A DNA stretch of 64,000 nt from Sandaracinaceae bacterium (GCA_016706685.1 JADJJE010000019.1:121100-185099); one strand, 5' to 3'. Numbered from the stretch's first letter, positions 17,332-26,956 are shown. The notes: a model not told the origin generated them from the letters alone. Translations and numbers: made by a program.

Positions 17332-17673
17332 CTACCCCCCGAGGAGACGTCGCGACAAGACGGCCTGCATGTCCCGCCGACCATCGGCCACCACGTAGAT
17401 GATGACCTGCTTGCCCAACACCCGATAGATCACGCGGTACGGCGCAACCGTCACCTGGCGGTACTCCTTGATGCCCAGCGCCACCAGCTCTCTTGGGTAG
17501 CTCCCGCGCTCGGGGAACCGCGCGAGGTTCGCGACGACGTCCGTGAGCTGGTCCAGGAGGTGGTCGGCGTTGGCCCGGCAGTCGTGTTCGGCGATGTAGT
17601 CGTGGAGGGACTCGAGGTCTTGCTCCGCTCCCACCGTGAGCAGAACGTCGAACTTCACGCGCGCGCCCGCCAT
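17332..17673 (-). CDS. RelE/ParE-family toxin
   Basis: A 113-residue RelE/ParE-fold protein: an N-terminal helix pair (AEQDLESLHDYIAEHDCRAN), then RFPERGSYPRELVALGIKEYRQ, and the C-terminal strand pair with YRVIYRV and DGRRDMQAVLSRRLL. This pattern is typical of the family; RelE members cut mRNA on the ribosome and ParE members poison gyrase, and sequence alone does not decide here. The start ATG overlaps the antitoxin stop (TGATG), the usual coupling of toxin to antitoxin. Confidence 0.88.
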   Translation of the reverse strand: MAGARVKFDVLLTVGAEQDLESLHDYIAEHDCRANADHLLDQLTDVVANLARFPERGSYPRELVALGIKEYRQVTVAPYRVIYRVLGKQVIIYVVADGRRDMQAVLSRRLLGG

Positions 17674-17948
17674 CACGCACCGGAGCGCTTGGCGCGGAGT
17701 CGGGCGATGACCTCTGCGGCCGGCTCGAGCTTGCCCTCGGCCACCTGCTGATTGCCGAGCGCCAACACCTTGAGCAAGGCCAGGGTGGCCTCATTCTCCT
17801 CGAACGAAGCCACGTCTTGGAGCACCGCCTTCGCTTCACCGTTCTGGGTGATGATCATGGGCTCGCGCCGCTCCGCGAGCGTAGCCAAGACTTCGGCGGC
17901 ATTCGCCTTGAGGTAGCTGATGGGTTTCACTTGGGACGAGTAGCGCAT
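17673..17948 (-). CDS. Phd/YefM-family antitoxin
   Basis: A 91-residue Phd/YefM protein. The N-terminal DNA-binding part reads KPISYLKANAAEVLATLAER and REPMIITQNGEAKAVLQDV, followed by a charged C-terminal helix that would wrap the toxin. GGAGG lies 5 nt before ATG 17948, so this start is preferred over an in-frame GTG six nt upstream. As in other Phd/YefM modules it probably represses its own promoter, and a palindrome is present 25 bp upstream. Confidence 0.88.
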   Translation of the reverse strand: MRYSSQVKPISYLKANAAEVLATLAERREPMIITQNGEAKAVLQDVASFEENEATLALLKVLALGNQQVAEGKLEPAAEVIARLRAKRSGA

Positions 17949-17972
17949 GCACACCTCCAGAGACTCGAAGTC

Positions 17973-17988
17973 GGACTTAATTTAGTCC
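17973..17988. promoter_or_regulatory. Candidate operator of the toxin-antitoxin operon
   Basis: GGACTTAATTTAGTCC is a 16-bp palindrome with a single mismatched pair, 25 bp upstream of the antitoxin start in an AT-rich patch. A further half-site, AAGTCC, follows at 17994-17999. The position fits autoregulation by the Phd/YefM antitoxin; binding is inferred. Confidence 0.55.
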
Positions 17989-18015
17989 TTATGAAGTCCT
18001 GCGGCAAGCCACGCT

Positions 18016-19815
18016 TCAGTACCACCCCAGCGTGAAGGTCACGCCGATGTCCAGCACGGCTCCACCGTAGCGGTAGGCCTGCCAGTACTCGATGCCGTCG
18101 GCCACGTCCTCGGGGCTGCGCGTCACGCGACGGTCCTTCATCATGTTGGCCCGGAAGAACACGTCCACCGAAGCATTCGCCCCCACCGACCGGTGCGGGT
18201 CGTACGTGCGCTCGTTCTCGGCATCGAGCGCCACGCGCCCACCCGGATCGGCCGGCAGCCCATCCCCAGGCCGAGCCACCGCCCCGCCCGCTGCTGTCGG
18301 AGTGGGGCTCGGTGCCGCCGCTGGAACTCCCGGCGTCGCCGCACCCCGCTGGCCCGCAGGAGCCCCCCGCGACCCCGCCGTCGCCCAAGCAGGCTGCCCG
18401 CCGGCCCGCGACCCGGCCACGGCCTCGGCCTCGGACTCGGACTCGGCCTCGGACTCGGACTCGGACTCGGACTCGGACTCGGACTCGGACTCGGACTCGG
18501 ACTCGGACTCGGACTCGGACTCGGACTCGGACTCCGCCTCCCCGTCCGCCAACGGGTTCCGCATGTGGTCCGGCGGGTCCCCGAACCGGTATCCCATGCC
18601 CAACGCGATGCTGTGCGTGTCCGCGTCCAGCACGTTCGCCCGACACGGGTCGTTCATCGCGGTTCGCTGCGCGCACCCCGCAGTCGCGCCAGGGCGCCCC
18701 ACCGAAGCCGGCCGGAACCCGTATCCCGCGCGGAACGCGAGCGCCTGGTCCAGCACGCGCACCTCGGCGCCCAGCCGCGTGACCACCACGTTGCGCTGGC
18801 CGTGGTCTTCACGGACGGGGAAGCCCACCGCGGCCGCCGTGAGCGCGTTGTCCGGCGTGGCCACCAAGAACGGCCCCGGGTGCGCTGCGTAGTTGTACCA
18901 GGTGAGGTCCATGGCCACCGTCAGCATGTCCAGCGGCTCGGCGCTCACGCCGATGCCCACCTGGCGCGGTGTGTACCAAGCGGCCGACTCCACGAACAGC
19001 TGGATGGGGATGGACAGACCCAGCGCGCCCGCGTCGATGTTCACCGGCGTGCGCAGGTCGTGGTAGAGCGCGCCGCGGTACGCGATGCCCAGGTGCAGCC
19101 AGCTCGTGGGGTTGGCGTTGACCCCCACGTAGATGGCCGCGGTGGGCTGCAGGTTCCACTGGAAGATGACCTCGGACGGGTCGTCGGAGAGCACCTCGAT
19201 CTCGGTGTTGATGCTCAGCGTGGAGTGAATGAGGATGCTGGCCCCGAAGCCGAAGCTGAGCTCCGGGATGGGGCTGTAGGCGATGCCCAGCGCGATGCTC
19301 AGCGCCTCCAGCTGCTCGCCATAGAGCAGCCAGTGGGGCTGCTGGTTGAGCGTGCTCTGGTCCAGCGTCATGGGGTTCTGCAGGCCGATGCCGAACACCA
19401 TGCCGAACGACAGGTTGAAGGGCAGGTGGTTGCAGAAGCCCATGGTCACGCGCGTCTGGTCGCGCAGCGGCTTGGGCTCGGGGTAGTCGTCGTCGGTGGT
19501 GGGGTCCGCGTCCGGGTCGCCGGCCAGGGCAGGGCTCGCGTCCTCCGCCTCCAGGTTGTAGAGCGTGTGGCGGATGTCCACGCCCAGCTGGCTGTTCTCG
19601 CAGCGCGAGAGGTTGGCCGGGTTGTAGTAGGTGGCCGAGAAGTCCACCGCCGACGCCGTGCCCGCGCCGCCCATGGCGTTGGTGCGCGCGCCCACGCCCT
19701 GCACGTCTTCCGGGGCGTTGGCCCGCGCGGCAGGGCTCCCCGCCAGCAGCACGAACAACAGCGCATACGCGGCGCCCAGCGCGGTGCAGGCCCCGCGCAT
19801 CTCGAGGTTTCGCAT
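18016..19815 (-). CDS. Outer-membrane FadL/OmpP1-type beta-barrel protein with Ser-Glu repeat
   Basis: After a signal peptide (ending ARANA) the 599-residue product begins EDVQGVGARTNAMGGAGTA and has DFSATYYNPANLS, the hallmark N-terminus of FadL/TodX transporters for hydrophobic compounds. Amphipathic strands continue through the chain to a terminal aromatic (VTFTLGWY), as in outer-membrane barrels. Uniquely, a Ser-Glu dipeptide tract of about 38 residues plus a Pro/Ala/Gly-rich linker interrupts the barrel in its last quarter, presumably as a long loop. I chose ATG 19815, 16 nt after the stop of the large lipoprotein gene; the two probably form an operon. Confidence 0.82.
   Translation of the reverse strand: MRNLEMRGACTALGAAYALLFVLLAGSPAARANAPEDVQGVGARTNAMGGAGTASAVDFSATYYNPANLSRCENSQLGVDIRHTLYNLEAEDASPALAGDPDADPTTDDDYPEPKPLRDQTRVTMGFCNHLPFNLSFGMVFGIGLQNPMTLDQSTLNQQPHWLLYGEQLEALSIALGIAYSPIPELSFGFGASILIHSTLSINTEIEVLSDDPSEVIFQWNLQPTAAIYVGVNANPTSWLHLGIAYRGALYHDLRTPVNIDAGALGLSIPIQLFVESAAWYTPRQVGIGVSAEPLDMLTVAMDLTWYNYAAHPGPFLVATPDNALTAAAVGFPVREDHGQRNVVVTRLGAEVRVLDQALAFRAGYGFRPASVGRPGATAGCAQRTAMNDPCRANVLDADTHSIALGMGYRFGDPPDHMRNPLADGEAESESESESESESESESESESESESESESEAESESEAEAVAGSRAGGQPAWATAGSRGAPAGQRGAATPGVPAAAPSPTPTAAGGAVARPGDGLPADPGGRVALDAENERTYDPHRSVGANASVDVFFRANMMKDRRVTRSPEDVADGIEYWQAYRYGGAVLDIGVTFTLGWY
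18421..18534. repeat. Hexanucleotide tandem repeat GGACTC within the barrel gene
   Basis: Nineteen hexamers run without a gap: GGCCTC x2, GGACTC x2, GGCCTC x1, then 14 perfect GGACTC copies (18451-18534). On the coding strand each unit reads Glu-Ser (Glu-Ala for the variants). Because the unit is six nt, copy-number change would alter loop length without shifting the frame. Confidence 0.95.
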
Positions 19816-19831
19816 GGTCAATCTACCCAGC

Positions 19832-22800
19832 TCAGTTCTGTACGGACGAGAGCTCACCCACCAGGCGGTATACCGCGCCCAGGCCGCCCGTGTCGTCGTT
19901 CATGAAGCCCACCACGCCGTCGAGCACGCCCTCCACGTCGGTGGCCGTGAACTCCACTTCGTCGCTGGCCATGCACATGGGCTCGTCGGTCACGGTGGCC
20001 ACGTCGGTGAACACGTCGCCGAAGGTGCACACGGGCAGCTCGCGGCTGGGCAGCGGGCCCTCGGAGATGGCGTCACGCACGATGCGCAGGATGACCCCCG
20101 TGCTGTCGCCGGCCAGCAGCTCGTCCAGCGTCTCCACGAAGCCACGGCCGCTGGTGCGCAGCTGCCCACTGACGGCGCCCAGGTAGCGGAAGAGCGCGCT
20201 CATGTCGCTGTCGGGCAGCTCGCTGGTCAGCAGCGCCGCCAAGATCTGCATCAGCGGCCCGTAGGTCTCCGTGTCCGGAGACGACAAGCTGGGCGTCAGC
20301 AGCCCGGTCACCCACGTCTCGAGGCGCGGGCCCTCGTCCGTGGTCTCGAGCGAGTTGGCCAGCCGCACCACCGTGGCGAAGTCGCGGTCCAACAGGAAGT
20401 CCACTGCCCCGTCCTGCGCCTCGTTCACGTAGCAGAGGTACTGCGCCTGCGGCAGGTCGGCCGCGTCGCGCACCACCTCGAGGCCCACCTGCATGAGCGG
20501 CAGCAGGTTGGGGTTGTTGAGCCGCCGCCGGCCACCCTCGCTGCGCGTCACCGTGATGCCGCTCATCGCATAGTCCAGCATGTGGTCCAGCTCGGGCTTC
20601 GCGCCGCGCTGGTTGATGCGGTTCACCATCACGCGCAGCGGCAGGAGCGTCTCGCGCAGCATGGAGGTGTTGGGGCGCTGGCCGGTGCGGGTCGTGACGG
20701 TGCGCGTCTCGGTCACGCGCTCGAGCGAGTCCACCACCACGTCGGCCATCGTCTGGCTCGCGTTGTCGCTGGCCGGCACGGTGACCATCAGCTCGAGGGT
20801 GTCCAGCAGCTTGTCGGCGCCGCCGCTGTGGATGAACTCGCTGATGACGGGCAGCAGCTCGCGGATGACGCTCTGCGTGTTGGGGTTGCCGTCCTCGTCG
20901 AGCAGGGCCTCCTCGTGCAGGAACTTCAGCAGGTTCACCAGCAGCCGCAGCTGCCCGCGGTCGTTGAACAGCTTCGCGAGCGGCAGCAGCGCGTCCAGGG
21001 AGCCGCTCTCGGCGAGGCCCTGCAGCGACTCCAGCTCGTTGAGCACCGCCTGTCCGTTGTTGCAGCCAATCGCGCTGAGCGCGCCGTTGGCCACCGCGTT
21101 GGCCACGCACTGGATCCACGACACGGGGTTCCACCACTGGAACTCGCACGAGTTGGCGAACACGTCGTCCACCACCCCCAGCACGTTGATGACCTGGCAG
21201 ACGGTGCCGGGCTCGAGGTCCACCAGCAGGTCCAGGATCTGGTAGGCCACGGTGCCGCCGAAGAGGTTGCCGCAGTCCGCCGTGTACAGCAGCTCCACCA
21301 CCTGCTCGAGCACGCTGCGGTTGTCGGTGCCCGTGTTCACCGGGCCAATCCAGCGCGGCTGGTCGTAGTTCACCCGCGTGCTGGCGGCCAGGTTGGGGTC
21401 GCTCGCGCTGCACGTGTTGGCCTTGTTCAGGTCCACGTAGTCGATCATCCACGCCAGCCGCTCGAGGAAGTCGGGCTGCTCCTGGCGCACCTCCACCAGC
21501 ACGTCCAGCAGCACGCGCGCCGTGCTCTGCCCGCTGGTGTTGCTCGAGTCCAGCACGTCCTCGATGAGCGGCACCAGCTCGATGCCCAGATCGATCAGGT
21601 TCGGGTCCGTGATGCTGATGTCGGTCTGCGTGTCCGTCAGGCGAATCAGGTCGCCCACCGAGACGAGCAGGTCCTCGGCCAGCACAGGGTTGTCCGTGAC
21701 CAGCACGGCCAGCGTGTCCAAGAACGCCTTCGGGCGGTCCACCTGCGCGATGTCCGTGACCATGAAGGCGATGTCCGCCAGCGGGTTGTCTGCCGAGGGG
21801 TACGCGCGGCACGTCTCGGTGCCGTCGTCGCAGGGCACCTGCCCACCCAGCACGGCCGCCGCCACGCCGTTCAGGTCGTGGTGCAGGTCGGCCTCCAGCA
21901 GCCCGCGGACAATCTGAACCGCCGCCGCCAGGCCCGTGCGTTTCGCGTCGTAGTACTCGTAGATGAGCTCGCCGTCGGCGTCGGTGGCCCGGCCGTAGGC
22001 GTCCCGCCCGGCAGCGTCGGCGGTGCCCAGGGCCGGCAGGTCGATCTCGGCGCCGCCCGCGTCCACCGGCACCCCGTCGGCGTTCACGTCGGCGGCGCCG
22101 TCGTTGTCGGTGTCCACGAAGGGCCCCAGCAGCGCGCCGCCCAGCTCGCGCACGCGCGGGTTGCCATGCACGTCCACGCGCGGCACCCAGGCCGCCTCGC
22201 CCGTGCCGGGGCCGAACACGAAGCCGCTCTGCGTGAGCAGCGTCTCCTCGAGGCTGCCGATGGTCAGACCGCTGCACATGCTCTCTTCGTCGCTTGCGTC
22301 GCCCAGGTTGCGCTCGGCCATGTAGAGCAGCGAGTCCAGCGTGTAGTCGATGCCGTCGTCGTGCGCCGCGAACAGCGCCAGGTCGTGCACGCGGTCGGTG
22401 AGCTGCGGGTCCGACAGCAGCCGGCTCACTAGCGTGATAGCCATGGACCCCTCGAGCACGGTGCGCGTGTCCTGCAGCGCCATGACCGACTGGATGGTCA
22501 GCCGCTCCGGGTCGAACTCGTCGCTGATCAGGAGCGCCAGCGCGCGGGCCACCGCCTCGGTCAGGCGCGGCAGGTCGCCATTGTCGATGACCGGCGCCAG
22601 CACCTCGCCCAGGATGGCGGGGATTTCCTCACGGACCTCGCCGTCCACCAAGTAGTCGAAGGTGGTGACGAAGCTCTCGTGGTGCTGCGTCAGCTGGGCG
22701 ACGTACGTGTCGGGGCACGTCTCCGACTCGCGCAGGTTGGACAGCAGGATCTGATAGACCAGCTCACCCAGGCTCTTGGGCGTGGACGTCCGCGGATCCC

Positions 22801-22882
22801 GGAAGTCCGGAGAGGCGGGCGAGCAGCTTGGCAAGAGCGCGACGAGCAGCGCAGCGACGACGAACGAGCGAATCCGCAGCAT
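19832..22882 (-). CDS. Large helical lipoprotein (1016 aa)
   Basis: The N-terminus has a lipoprotein signal with lipobox LLPSC. The mature protein is a long series of helices with recurrent Leu/Asp/Glu patterns (TVLEGSMAITLVSRLLSDPQ; LLPLAKLFNDRGQLRLLVNL), resembling an alpha-solenoid of ARM/HEAT type without a firm family match. A short Asp-rich insert (VDTDNDGAADVNADG) looks like a calcium-binding loop of the thrombospondin type-3 kind. It is likely anchored to a membrane in the periplasm. It ends 16 nt before the FadL-like gene, suggesting a joint role at the outer membrane. Confidence 0.75.
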   Translation of the reverse strand: MLRIRSFVVAALLVALLPSCSPASPDFRDPRTSTPKSLGELVYQILLSNLRESETCPDTYVAQLTQHHESFVTTFDYLVDGEVREEIPAILGEVLAPVIDNGDLPRLTEAVARALALLISDEFDPERLTIQSVMALQDTRTVLEGSMAITLVSRLLSDPQLTDRVHDLALFAAHDDGIDYTLDSLLYMAERNLGDASDEESMCSGLTIGSLEETLLTQSGFVFGPGTGEAAWVPRVDVHGNPRVRELGGALLGPFVDTDNDGAADVNADGVPVDAGGAEIDLPALGTADAAGRDAYGRATDADGELIYEYYDAKRTGLAAAVQIVRGLLEADLHHDLNGVAAAVLGGQVPCDDGTETCRAYPSADNPLADIAFMVTDIAQVDRPKAFLDTLAVLVTDNPVLAEDLLVSVGDLIRLTDTQTDISITDPNLIDLGIELVPLIEDVLDSSNTSGQSTARVLLDVLVEVRQEQPDFLERLAWMIDYVDLNKANTCSASDPNLAASTRVNYDQPRWIGPVNTGTDNRSVLEQVVELLYTADCGNLFGGTVAYQILDLLVDLEPGTVCQVINVLGVVDDVFANSCEFQWWNPVSWIQCVANAVANGALSAIGCNNGQAVLNELESLQGLAESGSLDALLPLAKLFNDRGQLRLLVNLLKFLHEEALLDEDGNPNTQSVIRELLPVISEFIHSGGADKLLDTLELMVTVPASDNASQTMADVVVDSLERVTETRTVTTRTGQRPNTSMLRETLLPLRVMVNRINQRGAKPELDHMLDYAMSGITVTRSEGGRRRLNNPNLLPLMQVGLEVVRDAADLPQAQYLCYVNEAQDGAVDFLLDRDFATVVRLANSLETTDEGPRLETWVTGLLTPSLSSPDTETYGPLMQILAALLTSELPDSDMSALFRYLGAVSGQLRTSGRGFVETLDELLAGDSTGVILRIVRDAISEGPLPSRELPVCTFGDVFTDVATVTDEPMCMASDEVEFTATDVEGVLDGVVGFMNDDTGGLGAVYRLVGELSSVQN

Positions 22883-22906
22883 GAGTACCCAAGGGGATCA
22901 AAGATG

Positions 22907-22934
22907 ACCCGCAGGGTAACGAATCCCTGCGGGT
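22907..22934 (-). terminator. Hairpin terminator candidate between two lipoprotein genes
   Basis: A perfect 10-bp stem (ACCCGCAGGG with CCCTGCGGGT) encloses an 8-nt loop, placed between the stop of the EGF-like gene and the start of the large lipoprotein gene. The downstream U-tract on the minus strand is weak (CATCTTTG). It would separate the two transcription units. Confidence 0.5.
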
Positions 22935-22975
22935 GCGACCACCCGGTCAGCGTTCAAGAGCGGATTTTTTCGGGC

Positions 22976-25283
22976 TCAACAGCCGTCGGCGAGGATGACC
23001 TCGATGTCGTCCACCATGTGGAAGATGGGAGTCACCCCGGTGCGGGAGAAAGTGAGGCGGATGGGGATGACCTGCCCGCCCACGTTACGATTCAGACAGG
23101 ACTGCACCGTGGTGGGGGTCAGGGTTCCCGCATGCCCGGCGTCGTCCGGGGACGGATTGAACGTGACGCGTCCGCCCTGCGTGGCGTTGTTGACCAGGTA
23201 GCGCATGCGGATGGCGGGACCCTGCACACCGGTCTCGTCCACGGGAATCTGCGCCACCACCGTGGCTGAGATGGACGAGTTCCCGTTGTCGTTGAGCCCC
23301 CACGCGAGCGAGTCGAAGAACATGCCCACCGACGCCGTGTAGCGCGTTACACCCGGGGTGAGCCCCTGAGGCGTGAGGATGAGGCGGCTGTTGGCGTTCC
23401 CATCTTCGAAGTCCGCTACGAGGCTCCCGACGCGGTTCGCGCAGTCGGGCTCCGACACGAACATCATGTTGTCCACCCCGTGGGCTTGGACGTGGTCGAC
23501 GGCGCATGTGCCCGACGCATTGTCTACGTGCAGACGCAGGATGGAGGTGGTCCCTTGGAGCCACGGCGGGATGCAGATCGTCGCCGTCTCGAGCCCGCCC
23601 GTGCCGATGGCCTGTGCCAACGTCAGCGGGCGGAAGGCCTCCCCGAACTGCACCTGGAGTGTCTCGTTGAGGGTGCCTGTCACCGAGAAGCGCAGCGCGG
23701 GGTTGGGCAGATCCACGCCTGCCGGGAAGGTCACGGTCTGGGTAGCGTGCGCCTCCTGGCACACCTTCGTGAGGCTGGCCAAATACGCCCCTCCGACGAT
23801 GCCCCCCGTGCCCGTCTGACCGTTGGCGTCCAGAAAGAACGTCCAGTCGGTGTTCGCCGCGAAGGTGCCGTTCGGCAGGGCGCCCGGTGTCGGGCACTCG
23901 TTCGGCAGCGCGGTCCGGATGCGAATCGAGTCGATGGCAAAGGGCTCGCAGTTCGGCGTGTCGCCGAGGGAACACGAGCCGCCTTGGTCCTGGGGGTCTT
24001 GCACCAAGACCACCGGCACGTTCGGGCCGTAGCCCGTCACGGGCAGGCACGCGGTCCCGATCTGGTCGGGCGGCTGAGCTCCGGACGCCACGAAGCTGAG
24101 GCGCTGGTAGGTCTCGCCCACGATCAGCATCGGGCGGGACTTGCACTCGAACTCAGGGCCGCGTTCGTCGATGCCGACTTCCACCACGAACGGCTCGGCG
24201 CTGGAGTAGGGCGGCATCTGGATGACCTGGGCGATCCCGGAGGTGCCGCACGCGCCCGCGAGCTCGGGCTCGGCCACGCCGTTGCCTGCCCCGTGCTCAT
24301 TCTCATCGATGGTGACCTGGTTGGTGAACCAGGCCGTTGGATCGGCGATTTCGCCATCCAGGAAGCCACCGCCGTTGAAGCCGCCTCCCACCCACGCGCA
24401 GTCGCTGCCGAGCAGGTCGTAGCCCACCTCGCAGTCACACACTGGGATGGTCAGCTCTTCGTTGCAGCGCTCGTGGAGACCGCACGTCCCCGTGCATACG
24501 CCCTCGCACACACTCTCGCCGTTGAGCTGCCAGCCCTCGGCGCAGCCGTCGCAGGCAGCCCCCTCGTACGGGAAGACGCAGTCGCAGAACGCAGCGCCAC
24601 CGTCGTCCACGGCGCATGCCCCGTTGGCTCCGCACTCGGGTGCTCCCACCTGTCCGCAGACATCGATGCACTCGACCAAGGGGTCGCCGCCGAAACCGTC
24701 GGGGCAGGCACAGGTGCCCACGCCGAAGAACGGCACGCAGACAGCGGCCGTGCCGCAAGTGACGCCCTCACAGGGGTTCGGGGACTCGCCGTCACCGGGG
24801 GTGGTCGGGAGGTCCGAGCCCTCGGTGAACACGGCCGTGATGCACGCTCCGCCATCGACACAGAACTGATCGGGCGCGCACGCCTCGATCATGGCGCCGC
24901 TGCACGGCGTGACGTCCAGGTACATGTAGTAGAAGCGGGTGCTGCCGCCGACGAAGCTCGTCCACGCGACCCCCTCGGCCACGATGCCGTTGCCGGCATC
25001 AAGCGCGTACACATGAGCCACGAACTCGTCGGCCACGTCGCGGCACCAGCGCGAACGTGAACGGCCACTCGGTCATGGACACGAGGGTGGTCTCGATGGG
25101 CTCCGTGCCGCCTGGCTCGAAGAACTCCACGCGCATGGTGGCTGTGGCGGCTTGCACGGCGTCACTGCCGTCCACGTAGAGCGTGACCTGCGTGCGCGCA
25201 TCGCTGCAGCCGGTCCCGAAGAGAGCGAGCGCCAGCGAGAGCGTGGCGCCACGGAGAAGAGAAGTAGAGAAGCGGGTCATCAT
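22976..25283 (-). CDS. Cys-rich lipoprotein with EGF-like repeats, frame interrupted
   Basis: The N-terminal 82 or so residues (from ATG 25280/25283) form a lipoprotein: lipobox FGTGC, then a strand domain ending TEWPFTFALVP. The frame then changes near 25035-25046, and the following frame continues in natural order with DEFVAHVYALDAGNG. Next are three or four EGF-like Cys modules (about 50-205 of the second part; CTCGLHERC-type spacing) and a C-terminal region of jelly-roll-like strands, ending in a Cys. A 2-nt loss in a CG repeat would restore a single protein of about 770 residues. It is probably a surface adhesion or matrix protein. Its start overlaps the stop of the TPR gene. Confidence 0.7.
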
Positions 25284-25873
25284 CAGAGCTCCACCGTCAC
25301 GGTGTTGGCGTCGAAGGCGAGGGGGCCCTGGGTGCCACCCGAGGCGCCCACGCCGATGCCCACGGCCGCGCCGACCACGACCACGCCGATGATGGTCCAG
25401 AACCACCACTTGCGGGTCACGGGCTGACGCTCGGAAGGCGTGGGAGGAGGCGCGTCACCCTCGCCCGAAGCGGCGGCCACGGCTTCGGGCGTCAGGTCCG
25501 GCCGCGCGTTCTCGCGCAGGATGCGCACGCGCTCTTGCACCTCGGGGGCAAGGTCACTCTCGGGATCGAGCTCGAGGAACCGCTCGAAGGCCTCGATGGC
25601 CTCTTGGTCACGGCGCAGGCGGTCGAACGTGGTGCCGATGTTGTACAGCAGCGCGGGGCGCTGGCTGAGCTCGTAGGCCTCCTGGAACGACGCCAACGCC
25701 GACTCGTAGCGCCCGCGCGAGAAGGCGACACGGCCCGCCTCGAAGTGCACGCGGGCCTCTTCGTCAGCGCTCGACTGTGCGGCGGCAGGGGTGGCGTCGA
25801 GCGACACTCCGGCAAGGACGGTGGCCGCCAGCAACACGCCGCGCAGCATCCAACGATTGGCACCCATGATCAT
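25283..25873 (-). CDS. TPR protein, exported and membrane-anchored
   Basis: A 196-residue protein with an N-terminal signal (core MLRGVLLAATVLAGV, ending AAAQ), then two TPR units (about 42-110; FEAGRVAFSRGRYESALASF and ALLYNIGTTFDRLRRDQEAI), an acidic/Pro linker, and one membrane helix (WTIIGVVVVGAAVGIGVGA) near the C-terminus. This design is common in Myxococcota envelope proteins. The start ATG 25873 has AGGGA 7 nt upstream. It overlaps the following lipoprotein gene by one nucleotide, which suggests cotranslation and a shared envelope role. Confidence 0.75.
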   Translation of the reverse strand: MIMGANRWMLRGVLLAATVLAGVSLDATPAAAQSSADEEARVHFEAGRVAFSRGRYESALASFQEAYELSQRPALLYNIGTTFDRLRRDQEAIEAFERFLELDPESDLAPEVQERVRILRENARPDLTPEAVAAASGEGDAPPPTPSERQPVTRKWWFWTIIGVVVVGAAVGIGVGASGGTQGPLAFDANTVTVEL

Positions 25874-25957
25874 GCGACCATCCCTTTGGCTAAGTACAAC
25901 GCCGAACGTAACAGCTAGAGCTGCGGCGTGCACCCGGAGCGGCCATATCGGCCACCT

Positions 25958-26956
25958 TCAGCCGCGCTCGCCCATGCGGATGCGCGGGTCGAGGGTGGCC
26001 ACGGCCACGTCGGCCAGCAAGTTTCCCAGCTGCACCAGCACGCCGAACATCAGCACGGTGGCCATGATGATGGGCACATCCAGCTTGTTGATGGCCTCGA
26101 TCGTCAGCATGCCCAGTCCAGGCCAGTTGAAAATTTTCTCGGTGATGATGGCGCCGCTCACGAGCCCCGGCAGGCTCAGTCCCAAGAGCGTGACGATCGG
26201 GATCAACGCGTTGCGCAGCGCGTGGCGCACCACCACCGGGAACGGGCCGAGGCCCTTGGCCTTGGCAGTGCGCACGTAGTCCATGCGCAGCGTCTCCACC
26301 AGCTCGCCGCGCAGGATGCGCGCGTAGGTGGCCGCGCCGCCAACCGCCAGGATCATGGAGGGGAGCAGGCCGTGGTACACGTGGTCCCAGAAGCCCACGC
26401 CGTAGCCCCCCATCGGAAACCAGCCCAGCAGGAACGCCACCACGAAGAGCGCGATGGGCCCCGTCACGAACGTGGGCACGCTGATGCCGGCGAACGTGAT
26501 CACCATGATGCCCGTGTCGGTCCACGTGTTGCGCCGCAGCGCCGCGAGGATGCCCGCGCCGATGCCGAAGATGAGCTCGAAGACCATGGCCATGACGCCC
26601 AGCAGCAGCGTGCGCGGCATGCGATGGCCAATGACGGCCGCCACGTCCTCGCGGTGCGTGTAGCTGGTTCCCAGCGAGCCCTGCAGCAGCCCGCAGTAGC
26701 CCTCTCCGTCATGGTAGTCCGGCGAGTCGAGGCGCACGCACGGCGACACCCCCAGGTAGCTGCCGAACTGGGCGCCCGTGGGCTGGTCGAGGCCCTTCTG
26801 ACGCTTGAAGTCGGCGATGGCGTCTGCCGTGGCGCGGGGCCCGAGCGCCACCGTGGCCGGGTCGCCCGCCACGTGCACCAGGAAGAACACCGCGGTGACC
26901 ACGGTGGCCAGCACGAATAGCGCCCATAGCGTCCGCTTCACCAAGTAGCGCGTCAT
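25958..26956 (-). CDS. ABC importer permease, DppB/OppB type
   Basis: A 332-residue inner-membrane permease with six expected transmembrane helices. It starts MTRYLVKRTLWALFVLATVV, as DppB-type permeases do, and carries the EAA loop RAMDYVRTAKAKGLGP-like segment (here RMDYVRTAKAKGLGP) and the C-terminal LLADVAVATLDPRIR. The first periplasmic loop is long and contains two cysteines. The start overlaps the binding-protein gene by 4 nt (ATGA). It is the last gene of the importer operon. Confidence 0.92.
   Translation of the reverse strand: MTRYLVKRTLWALFVLATVVTAVFFLVHVAGDPATVALGPRATADAIADFKRQKGLDQPTGAQFGSYLGVSPCVRLDSPDYHDGEGYCGLLQGSLGTSYTHREDVAAVIGHRMPRTLLLGVMAMVFELIFGIGAGILAALRRNTWTDTGIMVITFAGISVPTFVTGPIALFVVAFLLGWFPMGGYGVGFWDHVYHGLLPSMILAVGGAATYARILRGELVETLRMDYVRTAKAKGLGPFPVVVRHALRNALIPIVTLLGLSLPGLVSGAIITEKIFNWPGLGMLTIEAINKLDVPIIMATVLMFGVLVQLGNLLADVAVATLDPRIRMGERG

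Noticed and set aside
18193..19905. Long open frame on the plus strand with Gly-Leu repeats
   Set aside because: It is the antisense reading of the FadL-like gene; the repeat codes Ser-Glu on the true strand.
19631..22432. Long plus-strand frame opposite the large lipoprotein
   Set aside because: His/Val/Arg-rich antisense composition with no motif or ribosome site.
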